Origin: Whalleya microplaca
Lineage: Eukaryota > Ascomycota > Sordariomycetes > Xylariales > Xylariaceae
Direction: 5' to 3'
DNA length: 64,000 nt
NCBI GenBank assembly: GCA_022497155.1
Contig: MU385758.1
Span: 62,001-126,000, forward strand
The position numbers and the translations under genes are program-made. Positions 1-11,141 of this stretch are shown here, piece after piece; position 1 is the first letter of the stretch; every line of letters begins with the position of its first letter. The notes below the pieces were generated by a model. That model searched no databases, was not told where the DNA came from, and was given only the letters and a program-made list of their open reading frames with translations.

Positions 1-952
1 ACGTTGAAAAGAAGGCCTCCGAGAACACGCTCTGGAATATCATCGGCGTGAGTAGTAGGATTTCCTTGCGACACAACAATCTCCACATAGCTTTCAATTC
101 CTCTTTGATAGACTTGGGTAAGAAGATCTTTACGCGAGTAAGGTCGGACCGCTGGACTTTCTCTGGCGGGGAGAGACAGGCAGCAACAAAGGGACCGAGG
201 GATTGGATTGAGATAAAAATCAGGTACGTGTCGACACTAATATGGCCATGTTCATTGTTCGAGGCGTTCACACCAAGCGATACCGCGCCCCCGATCATTT
301 GCCCGACGATACGACAAGCTAGCCAGTAAGCTAGATATTTTCCGCGCTTATGTTTCTCAGGGTAGGCTAGAACAATTGCTCCTTCCGTGAGCCAGAAGAG
401 ACCGGAGAACAGGCCATCGATAACACACGCCACCATCAAGTACCAGTTGTTAGAGTATTTGACGTGCGTATATAGGCTTGCAGCATAGATGGGGAATCCA
501 ATCATTCCCACTGTAGCAACGGCGGTCAGTTTCCCTATCAAGAAGAGCTGTCTCTTGACTCCCGACTACACACCAATAAAGAATTCCTGCTTCTGAAACA
601 ATAAAAAGGGGGTAATAGACTATTGTAGATGCTACTCACTGACAAGGGCCCATTTGAGTCCAACCTTGGCAATTACCCAGGTGCCGAATATGCAGATGAC
701 GAATTGAAGGACAAATATGACACTATTCGCGGTATTGACATAATAGGGGCTGGCTGCTCCTCCGGCGCCGAGGCCATTTATAGCTGCCCACAGACCTGGC
801 GCTATGAAGGCACAGGCAGCTACGACAGAAACATTGAAGAACGTTGTGCGGTACCACGTTCTCTTAGATAGGGATTCAGGTGGTCGTGATACTGGGGTTG
901 TACCCTCTTCGAGGGTGACATCGATTTTATCGAGTGACAAATTGTTAGCCAT
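1..952 (-). CDS. UNC93-like MFS/DUF895 membrane transporter, 3' end outside window
   Basis: Integral membrane protein of the fungal UNC93-like branch of the major facilitator superfamily; substrate unknown. Exon 1 (640-952) encodes a charged N-terminus and the family hallmark TWYRTTFFNVSV, then APGLWAAINGLGAGGA, in transmembrane segment 1. The donor GTGAGT at 639 and acceptor TAG before 534 (intron 535-639) join it in frame to exon 2, open to base 1, with the conserved GMIGFPIYAASLY, LFWLTEGAIVLAYPE and GKYLAYWLACRIVGQMIGG stretches. The start is the first ATG ahead of the conserved domain. Roughly the C-terminal half lies beyond the window edge. It is transcribed away from the kinase gene at 1801, so the two may share the 850-bp region between them. 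Family is clear; function is not. Confidence 0.85.
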
Positions 953-1800
953 TTGTCTGGCTGGGGAATAATATTTAGTTGTAGTTTCAAGGTCAGCCTA
1001 GAAGTAACAATAGAAGAGAGATTCGATTATGACACCAATTTTTGGTTTCATTTCTCCTTTTATACATTTATAGATCTAGTATGCGGCACCGAGAGCACTA
1101 ATAGAACTCATCAACAGCGGCCAATCAATTATGTCTACCAATAATATGGAGACAGTGACTGAATGAACGTTATTACGTCAACCCATTTAATTCCCCGTGG
1201 GGTTACCCAGGGGTCCCTAGCAGCCCCATACATAGGAGCCCCGAATATGGCTACACTCCAAATATGTCCATGGTGTACATGTAGGTATTCTACCGTAGTA
1301 AGACGGCCGATGCCAAAAAATTCCATCAATGTAGGCCAATATTCACCTTCCGGATAGTGTATCCCGAAAACTGCTCAGTTTCGGCATAACTACCACTTCG
1401 ACGTCCAATAAGAGCTCGTCCTAGACTCATATTGAATCGAAAAGGTTCGTTTTAGAAGATCAGAAACCATTCTCGTTATGGTAAGCAACCCCAAAATCAA
1501 GTTCCTGTTTTTTCAGCTAGGAGGGGAGAAGTGGAGAGTCTCGGCCGATGGCGTGTGCGCCGGCGTGAGCCGGGCGGTTTACCGCCAACTTGCCGCACTT
1601 AGGTATCAATCTCTTGTTAAGTTGCAGCTTGTGGAACTAGAAAATCGGGGACTTAGGCTTTCAGGTAGACCACATAATCAGTACAATGGGAACGGTCTTT
1701 TCTGTTGTATTGCAATTGCCCTTAGCTACTTCTGACGTCGACGTCGACGACGTGCTTCCATATAGTTAACCTTTTTATTGGACTTCCTTACTCCCTCGGT
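953..1800. other. Intergenic region between divergent genes
   Basis: No convincing coding sequence. Short open frames at 1135-1329 (-) and 1478-1735 (+) show no recognisable motif or splice context. A 12-bp palindrome GACGTCGACGTC lies at 1734-1745, followed by further CGACG repeats. It sits 56 bp before the kinase ATG and could be a bZIP/CRE-like (TGACGTC) site, which is inference only. Confidence 0.5.
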
Positions 1801-2565
1801 ATGGCATACGAGTATCACACGACTCCACAACAGGTTGAGGTAGCCAGGTTAAGCCGCAGGCTATTATGTCAGTAGAAGTTTCAAGTTGAGCTCGAGTGTT
1901 CTCGCTGACTATATTGCCCTTCTGTAGCAAAATTGGAATGCGAGGGTTCTGGGAAGAGAATTGTTGTTGGAATATCAGGCGTTCCTGGGTCAGGAAAAAC
2001 CACCCTTGCTAGAAGTGTGTGTACCTATGTCAACACTATCTACAGTAAGATCCATTCCACGACGTCTACAGTTGCCGTGGATCTCCCCATGGATGGCTTC
2101 CATTTCACGCGTCAACGTCTTGCATCTATGCCGGATCCGGAAACAGCTATACACCGTCGCGGAGCAGCTTTCACATTCGATGCCGAGGGTTTCTATCGGC
2201 TGGTCCAAGATTTAACGACGACGCCTATCAAAACCGTCTGGGCACCCTCTTTTGACCACGCGACGAAGGATCCCGTGGATTCCGCAATCAAGATACCTAT
2301 AGAAGCAGTGGTAGTACTTGTCGAGGGAAACTACTGCGCATTAGACCGGGAACCTTGGAAGCAAAGCGCGTCCCTCATGGATGAGTTGTGGTTCATTGAC
2401 ACGCCACCGGACGTTGCACACAAGCGTCTGGCTGCCCGGCATCTGATAAGTGGCATCGTTGCGGATGAGAAAGAGGCTTGGGAACGAGCGACGGGAACCG
2501 ATGAATTGAATGCACAGGATATAAGGGAGAATAGACTACCTTGTGCTGAAATATTGGCTCTATGA
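1801..2565 (+). CDS. P-loop kinase, uridine kinase/YFH7-like family
   Basis: Small cytosolic NTP-dependent kinase of the phosphoribulokinase/uridine kinase superfamily, resembling yeast Yfh7 and bacterial FrcK-like proteins; substrate not predictable. Exon 1 (1801-1867) gives MAYEYHTTPQQVEVARLSRRLL. A 60-nt intron (1868-1927, GTCAGT...CTGAC...TAG) joins it in phase 1 to exon 2. The Walker A motif GVPGSGKT lies near residue 38, followed by the family motif PMDGFHFTRQRL, HRRGAAFTFDAEGF, the WAPSFDHA substrate region, VVLVEGNYCALD (Walker B-like) and the lid segment AHKRLAARHL. The C-terminus ENRLPCAEILAL* matches the usual end of the family. Length is 234 aa, typical for fungal members. The intron was needed because the large frame has no ATG before the P-loop; the spliced model supplies a natural start. 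Confidence 0.85.
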
Positions 2566-2853
2566 TACACAATTAAACTGTTCACTATCGGATTAGACAG
2601 ATGAATTAAGATTTCGGAATTCAGATTCTTTGACACTCCTGTCCATCGCAGGAAGGTGGCTAACTTGCAAACGAGTGGGTCCCGATGTTAAGTAGATTCA
2701 GGGGTTACTACTCGCAACTACCCAGATCTTTTAATTTCGTGAAGTACAGTGTTTCTTCATTCTATACGAAAGTATAGAAGATTATGTTTACATTTCTTCA
2801 ACGGAATAAAAAGAAGTTCCATTATGAGCATAATTCATACAGAACCAGGCTCC

Positions 2854-3765
2854 TCACCATGAGCAATACCCTCCGTCAACTCTCAGGTCCGCGGCAGTCA
2901 TGTAGCTACTTGCGTCTCCAAGGAGGAATATGACTGGACCGCGGAACTCATCAACAAGGCTAAGTCTATAGAGCATGCTATCGCCTGTCCATTGGTTTTC
3001 CATGCCAGGCTTGAGAAGAGCTTCGGCGGTGGCAGCAGTCCGTATGTAGCCGGGGGATAAGCTGTTCACTCTAATTAGGGGCATACCCTTACGAGATCCC
3101 CACTCCGCAGCCAAGCTGCGAGCGAGTTGCAACACTCCTGATTTAGATGTATTATAAGCCGCCGTGTCGACGCCCTTTAAAAGAAGCAAGCATTAATGGA
3201 GATTGAACGACGAGCAATGCCTCAGCTACATTTAGAGCGGGGTGGTTATAATCACTTACCTTGTTGACTGCTGTCCCACTCATGCTTGCCACGAGCACCA
3301 TACTTCCACTTACGTTGGCCTTTTTCATCTCGAGCGCGGCAAGTTTTGCAGCCGTGAATGTTCCCGTCACATTGATTTCCATCAGTCGGCGGAATCTCTC
3401 AGCCGAAAACTCATGCGCTGGGTCATTGTCGGAAACGCCTGCACATGCCACCAGGCCACGGATCGGATACCGCAACGTCGGGACAAACTGAGCAAAGATT
3501 TTCTCTGTGTTTTCGTGGTCAGTCATATCAGCTCGGTGGTAAATGAGCTCCTGTTTCTGTTCCGCGGCAAGCTTTTCGAGGCCACCTATGTCGTTTTTAG
3601 TGAGGTCGTTGCCATGTTTCTTCAAATGCACTCACTCCAGGGCTCTACCGGAGGAGCACCGGCGATATCGAGACAGACGACATCGCCGCCCGACTCGAGG
3701 ACAGCTTTGGCAGTTTCTAGGCCGAGGAAGCCTGCGCCTCCAGTTACTTCATTCCAGTTAGCCAT
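2854..3765 (-). CDS. Short-chain dehydrogenase/reductase (sorbose/xylulose reductase-like)
   Basis: NAD(P)-dependent oxidoreductase of the classical SDR family. Three exons (3636-3765, 3260-3585, 2854-3174) separated by introns of 50 and 85 nt join in frame to 258 aa. The cofactor motif is VTGGAGFLG near the N-terminus, the structural NNAG motif appears as ACAG, and the catalytic region is ASMSGTAVNK-GVDTAAYNTSK with Tyr159 and Lys163 and Ser144 or Ser146. It ends LRVDGGYCSW, as in fungal sorbitol/L-xylulose reductase relatives (SOU2 type). The N-terminus is short: only seven residues precede the glycine-rich loop. It is transcribed divergently from the SDR at 4626 across 860 bp, so the pair may be co-regulated. 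The substrate (sugar, polyol or ketone) is inferred only by family resemblance. Confidence 0.85.
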
Positions 3766-4514
3766 AGCAGAGATTAAAGGCTATGGGTCAAACGGTACCT
3801 ATGATAGTACGACCTCCTAGACGGAAGAGATCAGCTGTGCGAACATGAGCACCACCATGTCGTTCCTTAACCTCGCGGAACTTGGGGTCGGCAACACTGC
3901 CCATCTTATCGAATGGTCAGTTCGGGGATTAGATGCTATTCTGATAGCCCCTAACCCGTACGTTGAATGCCTAGCTCTCAAGGACTTGAAGTAAATATTT
4001 TTCACGCTCTGCGATATGAGAACGCTAGTCGATGGTCTTTATGGTTAGTCAGTATATCTAGTGTTAGGTACGGTAGACCTCAGGAGTATCTGGCGTAGAA
4101 TATTTTTGAGCTATCTGTATTAGAGTTGATGATAAAACAGGTTTACTAGGCACCTGTGCTTCTGGGAAGCTGGAGCGACTACGGCCTCCTTCGAGGACAA
4201 AGCGTGTTGCATCATAACTAATTGAGGAGGTGGTCGGGAGGGAGTGGGGATTGGAGATCATCATTATCATCCCCTTGTTGGCGGTTCGACCCTGGCTCGA
4301 GCGGAATTCCCGCCGGGGGCCACCAACCAACAACGTCTTCCGACTGACTCGTGACCTTCTCCCAAAGTGGAGAAAGACTTCAACTTTCTAACTCTGCTGA
4401 CGACGTTTTACCGGTATCGTGATGCAGACATGCTAGGCGACCCGACGTCAATTATTTGGATATAGCTGCGGGTTTGGAGTTGCAGCCGCCAAGGCCTTGC
4501 ATCCGAGAAGAGTG

Positions 4515-4532
4515 AAGGTGTTCAAACACCTT
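4515..4532. promoter_or_regulatory. Perfect 8+8 inverted repeat upstream of SDR gene
   Basis: AAGGTGTT-CA-AACACCTT lies about 95 bp upstream of the ATG at 4626. A perfect dyad with a 2-nt spacer in this position is a plausible operator for a dimeric regulator. The Zn2Cys6 protein encoded at 5604-7832 is a candidate by proximity only. Confidence 0.4.
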
Positions 4533-4548
4533 TGGCTCCAAGATGTAC

Positions 4549-4560
4549 TTATTTAAATAA
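4549..4560 (+). promoter_or_regulatory. TATA-like palindrome TTATTTAAATAA
   Basis: A 12-bp AT palindrome 66 bp upstream of the SDR start codon at 4626, followed by a short leader. Spacing and composition fit a core promoter TATA element. No other AT-rich core is visible between it and the ATG. Confidence 0.45.
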
Positions 4561-4625
4561 GCGAGGATTCGTCTTCGAGCCCCTCTCTAGTGTTGCCAAA
4601 CCTCCAAAATACAAGCATAATCAGA

Positions 4626-5553
4626 ATGGACTCGTCACCTACCAACATCCGTCCCCTTGAAGGAAAGCTTGCTGTTGTCACCGGGGCGTTCAGAGGCGAG
4701 TGACTAAAGAAATAACGTGAGCGATACATGCACTAATTTTCGGATCATTCGTATAGGGATTGGGTCAGCTATAACGAGGCATCTAGCTACCAAAGGCAGC
4801 AATGTTCTCGGCGTGTATGCGTCCGACTCGTCCACCACTTTGGCTCGAGAGATGACCGAGGAACTCGAGCGAGCGCACAATGTCAAGATCATTCCAGTCC
4901 AAGCTGACCTTGCGTCACCTGAACTGGCCGGAACAATCATATTAAAGACACTGAAATCCCGGTTCGGCGATAATGCTATTGTCAATATTCTAGTCAACAA
5001 TGCCGGTGTGGGAGGTGACTACCCGCTCGGCGAAGTTCCAATTCCTGAGTTCCACCGTATTTACAACGTTAATGTATTGGCTCCTATAGTAGTCACTCAA
5101 GCACTCCTACCACATCTACCCCACGACAGGTCCGGCCGAATTGTCAATATCTCATCAGTTGCTTCGACTATGGGATTCAAGACCCACACCTTGTACGGAG
5201 GCACGAAAGCTGCCCTTGAGGCTATGACTCGGACTTGGGCACGGGAGCTGGCGGAGCGTGCTACTGTAAATGCAGTCAATCCAGGACCTGTTGAAGGAGA
5301 TATGTACTTCGCGGCAGGCGAGCAATTCTGGAAGCAAATGGAGCCATTTCAACTCGGAACTCCGCTGAGCGCAGTGCGAGAAGGGTTCGATCGTCCGGAG
5401 TTGGTAAAACTTGCCAACGAGAAGATGGCCGGACGTCGGCCTGCGTATTGGGCGGAGATTGCCGCAATCGTGGGCATGATATGTAGCGAAGATTCTGGCT
5501 GGTGCACTGGAAGCGTAGTATGTGCGAACGGCGGATTGAGGTTCACTACATAA
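4626..5553 (+). CDS. Short-chain dehydrogenase/reductase with a GC-AG intron
   Basis: Classical SDR of 288 aa. Exon 1 (4626-4695) encodes MDSSPTNIRPLEGKLAVVTG-AFRG. The reading frame stops within 10 nt unless intron 4696-4756 (GCGAGT...CACTAAT...TATAG) is removed. Splicing restores the cofactor loop TGAFRGIGS exactly across the junction, so a GC donor is well supported. Downstream are the structural motif VNNAGVGG, the strand NISSVAS with the catalytic Ser, YGGTK with catalytic Tyr and Lys, and NAVNPGPVEGDM after beta-6. The C-terminus SGWCTGSVVCANGG fits the usual SDR end. It resembles versicolorin-reductase or 3-oxoacyl-ACP-reductase type enzymes, but the substrate is not determined. It is divergent from the SDR at 2854-3765 and convergent with the regulator at 5604-7832. 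Confidence 0.88.
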
Positions 5554-5603
5554 TCTGTGGTTAATGAGACAAGCCATTAACCTAGAAATACCATTTGATG
5601 TCA

Positions 5604-7832
5604 CTATATCCAATGTAACCGCTGTTTCCTATGTAATGTCTGTATAATTAAAATGACTGATTCGGCTGTCGAGTTCGGCGTTTTCCAATCTTGCAATGCG
5701 TCTATCGACTTGCTGATAAGTTCGTCAAGATTCCCAACGAGGTGCCGAAGTGCTAAGCTCTTAGAAGCAATAGTAAGGATTAGTGGATACGCCATCATGC
5801 TATAACCAATTTGTTAATAAAGATGAGCGTCGTTAACGTACTGATTGGGGTAGACTTACGCTTGAATAATCATCCAACTGTAAGGTGAATGACTCCCCAA
5901 TAAATATACGGCAGTGTGAAGGTAACGATGGCAACTCTCGATGCACATCGCTGACATTTCTAAGAAATACGGAGGAAGATGTTCTAGGCTTGAAGTCGAT
6001 GTCATATAAAGTAAGCATGATCGTCCAATAACATGTCTGGTTGACCAATATCGGAGGCGTAACCAAGCATCTCCTGAGCTTGATGGTTCATTCGTGTTTA
6101 GATCCGGCGTGATTGGATCTGGGAGGGAAGAATACCATGCATCAAGCTGCCGGGATAGTTCTACCAGAACGCTCTCCGACGGTCGAGTCATAGTCCGCAC
6201 AGGCACTAGAAGCTCGGAACTATTTTCGGTTGAAACCGACGGACTGGCTTCGTTCCGTGTTATCATAGAATCAGGCCCATAGACAGCATTATGAATCCTG
6301 TTCAACAGCCGCCTAATCGAACACAGGGCTAGAAATAACATGCTATCATGGCTGCGATGAGTACCAACGTGTGGAAATGGCATGCCGTCGATGACAAACT
6401 CAATTCCACTTCTTGGCAGATGGAACTCGGCCAGACTGTCGCTACCATTTTTCAGTGGCGTTAGTCGCTAACATGATGACCCGTTATAGGACAGTATGAG
6501 ACACATACCTTTCAAGGACAAAACAAATCCAACAGAGGCGCCGGATTATTTCGGTATCATCTGGGTTCGCACGCGTTCCAGATCTGCAACAGTCAGTACT
6601 CAGTTCCAATCAAGTGTGAGAAACCAAGAGTTGGTGTACTGGATATTCAAGAGCTGCAGCCTCGAAGACGCCATGGACACGAGATTCCAAGCATGGACCG
6701 GACGCGCTAGATACAACATGTAGACAGCAGCGAGAATGAGACCCGATGCTAGGGAACGGTCTGGTCTTAAGTCTTCTAGCCATTTTTTCGTGAGAGAATG
6801 GTACGCATAAGAGAAGTGCTGCATTCCAGGTGCCTGAGAATCACGGTGAGTATTTTCTGTCGACTTCGTGTCGAATACTGACAGTTCTCCTAGCGCCAAA
6901 ACGACGAGGGAAAGTGCCAGGTCAACCTCAGATCCCCCATCGCTTTGTATGCCTCTCTGGTAGATGACATCAAATGATTCTGGGTCTAAAATTGGGAATA
7001 GTGGCTGCACCCTCTGAAAGTAATTTGATATAAGCGATTGCGTGTCCACTTCACCATTTCGTAGGCGGGTTTGGAGATGTTGATGTGACAGTCCTGCGGG
7101 AATTTCGAAGCGGGAGGATTCAATCTGATAGAAAAAGTCCACCGGATAGTCACCTATCAATGCTCTGATGGGCTGCAACAAGAACAATGATGCGCTTATC
7201 GTATGATGGCCATGTGGAATAATCATGGGAGCATCATTGCTAGCCTCGGTGTCTAACCTAAGGCTCTGATATTGAGGGCCTGTCGCTGAAGGAATTGGTC
7301 GTCCTAGACAGATATTGGGATATGATGAGCTGTAAGACTCAAGAGCTTCAGTATGCGAGTCTGCTAGTCCGTATGCGGTAGCTACACTATCCTTGAGACC
7401 TAGAGGTCTGTCTGAGAGCCTCTCTGCGACGGGAGACGTAGATGTAATTTGGGTTGGATTTTCACGTTGATCTTCTGATCGTTGGCGTTTAACGATGAAT
7501 TCCAAGTCCTGAACACGACGCCTCAGCTCTTCATTTGAAGTTTCATGTCCTTGATTTGATTGCCTAAGGATTATTAGGAATCGATTAGGAAAGCTATTAT
7601 AGGGTTACGTACGTTTCAGCTATCAGGTATGAATATTGGCAAATGCGGCCAAACGATAGGCAAAGGCTACATGAAGGTTGTTCGCCACTACATCGTCGTT
7701 TCCTATAGCATCCATTAGATCTCTGTGCTGCTCACTAATTATTGTGGCAGGGATCCTGCGCAGTGAAGACGGCTCATACCTTCGCCGACAGTAATCGCAA
7801 GCCACTGGCGCACGCCTTTTCGGATACACCAT
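5604..7832 (-). CDS. Zn2Cys6 transcription factor with fungal_trans domain
   Basis: Sequence-specific regulator, 637 aa in six exons (7780-7832, 7613-7702, 6640-7563, 6509-6583, 5860-6435, 5604-5799). The zinc cluster is visible only after removing intron 7703-7779: C12-x2-C15-x6-C22-x6-C29-x2-C32-x6-C39 with the basic run RRRKRR. A short coiled-coil segment (EELRRRVQDLEFIVKRQRS) follows after the second intron. The middle holds the fungal-specific transcription factor domain: LISNYFQRVQPLFPILDPESF, then RRLCWICFVLE and FHLPRSGI. The adjacent SDRs upstream and the sugar transporter gene behind its promoter are its nearest neighbours and possible targets, an inference from position. All exon phases agree. 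Confidence 0.9.
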
Positions 7833-8195
7833 GTTGATCTCAGTGATTGGCGGAATTGCAGGTTCCTATAGCAAAGCTCACGAGCCCAGGAAGAAATCTT
7901 CCAGACGCCATGTTTTGGATGTCGTAAATAATCCCTGGCGGTGGGTTTGTTAGATCAATCCCCTAGTTGACCAATCTGAGCGTATCGAAGAGGAGAAACC
8001 TGGGGTTGAAGGCTTGGCACACTAAAAGACGTCACGAGAATATCTAAGTAAGGTATCTCACGTGATCCCTCCCCCTATTTAAAATATTACCAGCCATGAA
8101 AACACATCTAAACTTATTGTCGCACTAGGTCTTAGATAAGCGGAGAAACCTATTTCCAGAAGCAGAGTTAAGCGCTACACCACCTTCGAATGATC
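7833..8195. other. Intergenic spacer
   Basis: Upstream region of the Zn2Cys6 gene and 3' flank of the sugar transporter. No gene seen; no strong promoter motif recognised. Confidence 0.4.
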
Positions 8196-10102
8196 CTAGC
8201 GCAGTCCCTGAACCTCAACGTGATCCGCTGCAGCTTCTACGTGTACATTCGTTTTTGCCATCCTATCCTCAGCCGTCGATCCTGTCCTGTCAAACACGTC
8301 GCTAATCTCTTCAATTGTCATCTCTTTCGTTTCCGGATATCCGAACCATATCATGACAACATAAGCAACAAGAATCCCTATATAAACCCCATAAAACTTC
8401 CAGTGAATAGCATCCAAGACAACCGGATTAACCCACTGGTTGAGGGCATTTGCCGATCCCTGTACAACGTTATAGATAGCCTGTCCTTTGGTGCGAAGGC
8501 TATAAGGCAGTATTTCTACCGTGTACATGAATGATAGGGGCGTCCAAGCAATGTCGTAAAACCCAAAAAAGATGAATAAGAATGGGACCACAGCCAGACC
8601 GATTCCAGTGTGTCCAATCTCAGCGTATGCACCCGACAAACCCATGACAATAATTAATGCAATGAGCATGCCACATGTGGATGTTAACCACAATGGCCGG
8701 CGACCAATTCTATCAACAGACATAGCTGCTGCGTTGGAGATAATCACTAGATGTATTCAAGAGTAAGCTGATGGTCCCTTCGGCTACACGGGGATCACGA
8801 ACGGCTTACAATTCCATATTTGCAGCCCTAGGTTGATAAGTGCTTGGTCCAAAGTTGATTTAACGCCGACGCTTTTCAAAATAGGAGACAAATAATATGA
8901 AATGATGCCGTTGCCGACCCAATTCGTTCCAATAGCAACGGAAATAAGAATAAAGAGTCGTCGACGATTCTCCATCTTGAGGTAGTCAGTGTACTTTGAC
9001 TGTGATATTGTCTCCTCCAACTCTAGGGTCTCAACTATTTCGATGTACTCGAGCCTGGCAAGCGGGTCATTTTCGTCTCCGTTGGCATGATATTTCACAA
9101 GAATATGAAACGCCTCGTTCGTCCGGTTATTCTTAGCGAGCCACTGCCGTTTCTCAGTAACCGCTCAGACTGACCGCCCTTGCGTGAGGGAAGCCTTACT
9201 CTAGGAGATTCCGGCATCGTACAAGTCATAAGAAGAGTAGCAACCGGGCCAAACAGCTGTAGGTAACAAGGAAGACGCCACGAAAGGTCGCCTTTCAAGC
9301 CCCGACTTCCCAGGCACACAGCAGCGGAAACCACCGATGCGATGTAGTATATGCATGTATCTGTTTCCTGTTAATGCTAAGAGTATAGTGGTTGGCTGGC
9401 ATGGCATACACATGCTGCCGATTTGAGCTCGGTAACGCGGATGCGCAATCTCCTGGAGTAAAGTTGGACCAATGGTCAAACCCATAGAAATACCGATGCC
9501 GATGACGACTCGCCCAGCCACATACATGCCTAGGCTGGTCGCGGCTGAATTCACGATAGCACCGACTATCTATTGTCCTGTCAGTGTAGCTACTTTCCCA
9601 AGTATATTAGCAGTGCACTTGCATTGATCGCGACGCTAGTCCAAATCGCCCATCGGCGACCCCAACGATGGGCTATGATATCGGCGAAGAGAGGTGAGAT
9701 CAAGCTTGGTAGGAGGGCAGAGGAGTTCATCAAACCCAAAAGGTTTCCAGTAGGGTGGTCGAAGAATTCTTGCCAAGCATCAATGGTTTGGAGCCCATTG
9801 AAGAGACTCCCATCATCTTTATTTCCTCGATATCAGCTTCTAACAGCCCGTGAAAAGATAATAGAAAGGGGGAGACAGGGGAAACTTGCATCCATTAAAG
9901 AAGAAGGTACCACATAGCCCAACACAATGGAAAATGTTCCACCGCAAAGCTGTTTGAATTGCATGAGTTTCCTATTAATTGACAGTTGAGAAAGAGCAAG
10001 CTTCATACCCGGATCGAACCACCATTTGCTATTGGAGTTGTTGGGTACGTCTTTGTAGCTGCAGCGAGGCTGTGTTATCCTTGCCTGGGCTGGGGCATCC
10101 AT
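8196..10102 (-). CDS. MFS sugar transporter (hexose/lactose permease type), 7 exons
   Basis: Plasma-membrane proton-sugar symporter of the sugar porter family, 517 aa. Exons: 10009-10102, 9890-9949, 9623-9816, 9410-9569, 9200-9360, 8810-9143, 8196-8746; the sum is an exact multiple of three. Family signatures: NGYDGSLFNGLQ in TM1, AHRWGRRWAIW between TM2 and TM3, GRVVIGIGI (TM4), PESPRWL after TM6, and MSVDRIGRRPLW and PLSFMYTVEILPYSLRTKGQ in the second half. The charged C-terminus follows GYPETKEMTIEEISDVFD. Intron 9817-9889 must use a GC donor (GCAAGT): only this gives T|AT for the Tyr of NGYDGS. Intron 9570-9622 can also be read as GC-AG, or as GT-AG at 9566-9618, with equal length. It lies behind the Zn2Cys6 gene on the same strand. 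Confidence 0.92.
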
Positions 10103-11141
10103 ATTCGATACATGCGTTCACACCTGAAAAGCGAGCCAATTTCAATGGGGAATTTTGAAGGGAGAAAATTGTAAATCAAAATGAATCGATCACTTGTTTA
10201 AACTCAAGAATCATGAACAATTTTCCATACGGTCAAGGTCGAATAATCCATGCTCAGAGCATTTAGACCGTGGCGATGAGGTCCCCAACGTGGTCGCTTA
10301 ATTGATATCCGAGGTAAATCCCGTAACTAGTTCTAAGCCAAATTGAACATGGACTTCCTGAAATCCACCAGGGGCAAAGGGGCGGCAAATGCGGACGGTT
10401 TACCGCCCACTGAGAACGTCTAAGGGGAACTTTAGTGGGGATAGTTCTGGGCAAGGGCATTGTCGATTTCGGATAGTAAAGATGGTAATTCGCTCATTCA
10501 GTCATCAAGTCAAGTAATAATTAATGAACTGTCTAATATTATACTTAACGTATATTATACTTAACGTACCTTGGTCCTAGAAATAACGACGTGGCAGTGA
10601 TACTTGGTATAGTTCCAATCGTGAACAAAATACATAACTTGAATCTAATTTAATTGAACATACCTATTTGCTTGAGTTGCCATGGTGTTGTGTAACTAGT
10701 TATTAGTGCTACTGAGTTGGTATATCGGGGTAACAACTACGTAGAGTAACAGTGACCATTCCAAGCAAAAATGTTTAGTGAGATATCAGGGCCCGTATCA
10801 GGGCTATGAGAAACGACTCATATCAGTCTCTTCAACGTCTTGATGGTGAAATAGACGCAGGTTATGAGTATAACAGTAGTTATTATTAGGAAAGTTATTA
10901 GGAAAGTATCACCAATATAGTCTAGAATAGGAGGGCCTCTAATATGTAAGCCACAGCTTGTAGGGCGTCTCAGCCACCTAGATTATCAGCTAAACATCCC
11001 TGTAACACGGCACTCAATACTACAGCGTGAATAAGGAGCATGAAGTGCCTCAAAATTGCCACCACTATCATGTGCCCTTTATAACGTTACGTCAAAGCTG
11101 ACCTAAAATCTAATAATCCTCGAAACAGGTTTGAGGATTGA
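10103..11141. other. Gene-free stretch with a 16-bp tandem duplication
   Basis: No coding region supported. ATATTATACTTAACGT is repeated twice head to tail at 10536-10567. Small open frames are not conserved-looking. Confidence 0.45.

Larger units (their letters stand above)
3766..4625. other. Divergent promoter region between two SDR genes
   Basis: No gene recognised. A 49-codon plus-strand frame at 3846-3995 has a coding-like look but no motif, splice partner or start context that I can support. The distal half contains the inverted repeat and AT-rich palindrome annotated separately. Confidence 0.5.

Noticed and set aside
1478..1735. 85-codon plus-strand frame upstream of the kinase
   Set aside because: No recognisable content, and the kinase already has a consistent first exon at 1801.
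3846..3995. 49-codon frame MSTTMSFLNLAELG... in the SDR intergenic region
   Set aside because: Looks faintly coding, but no splice partner or homologous motif could be found; left unannotated.
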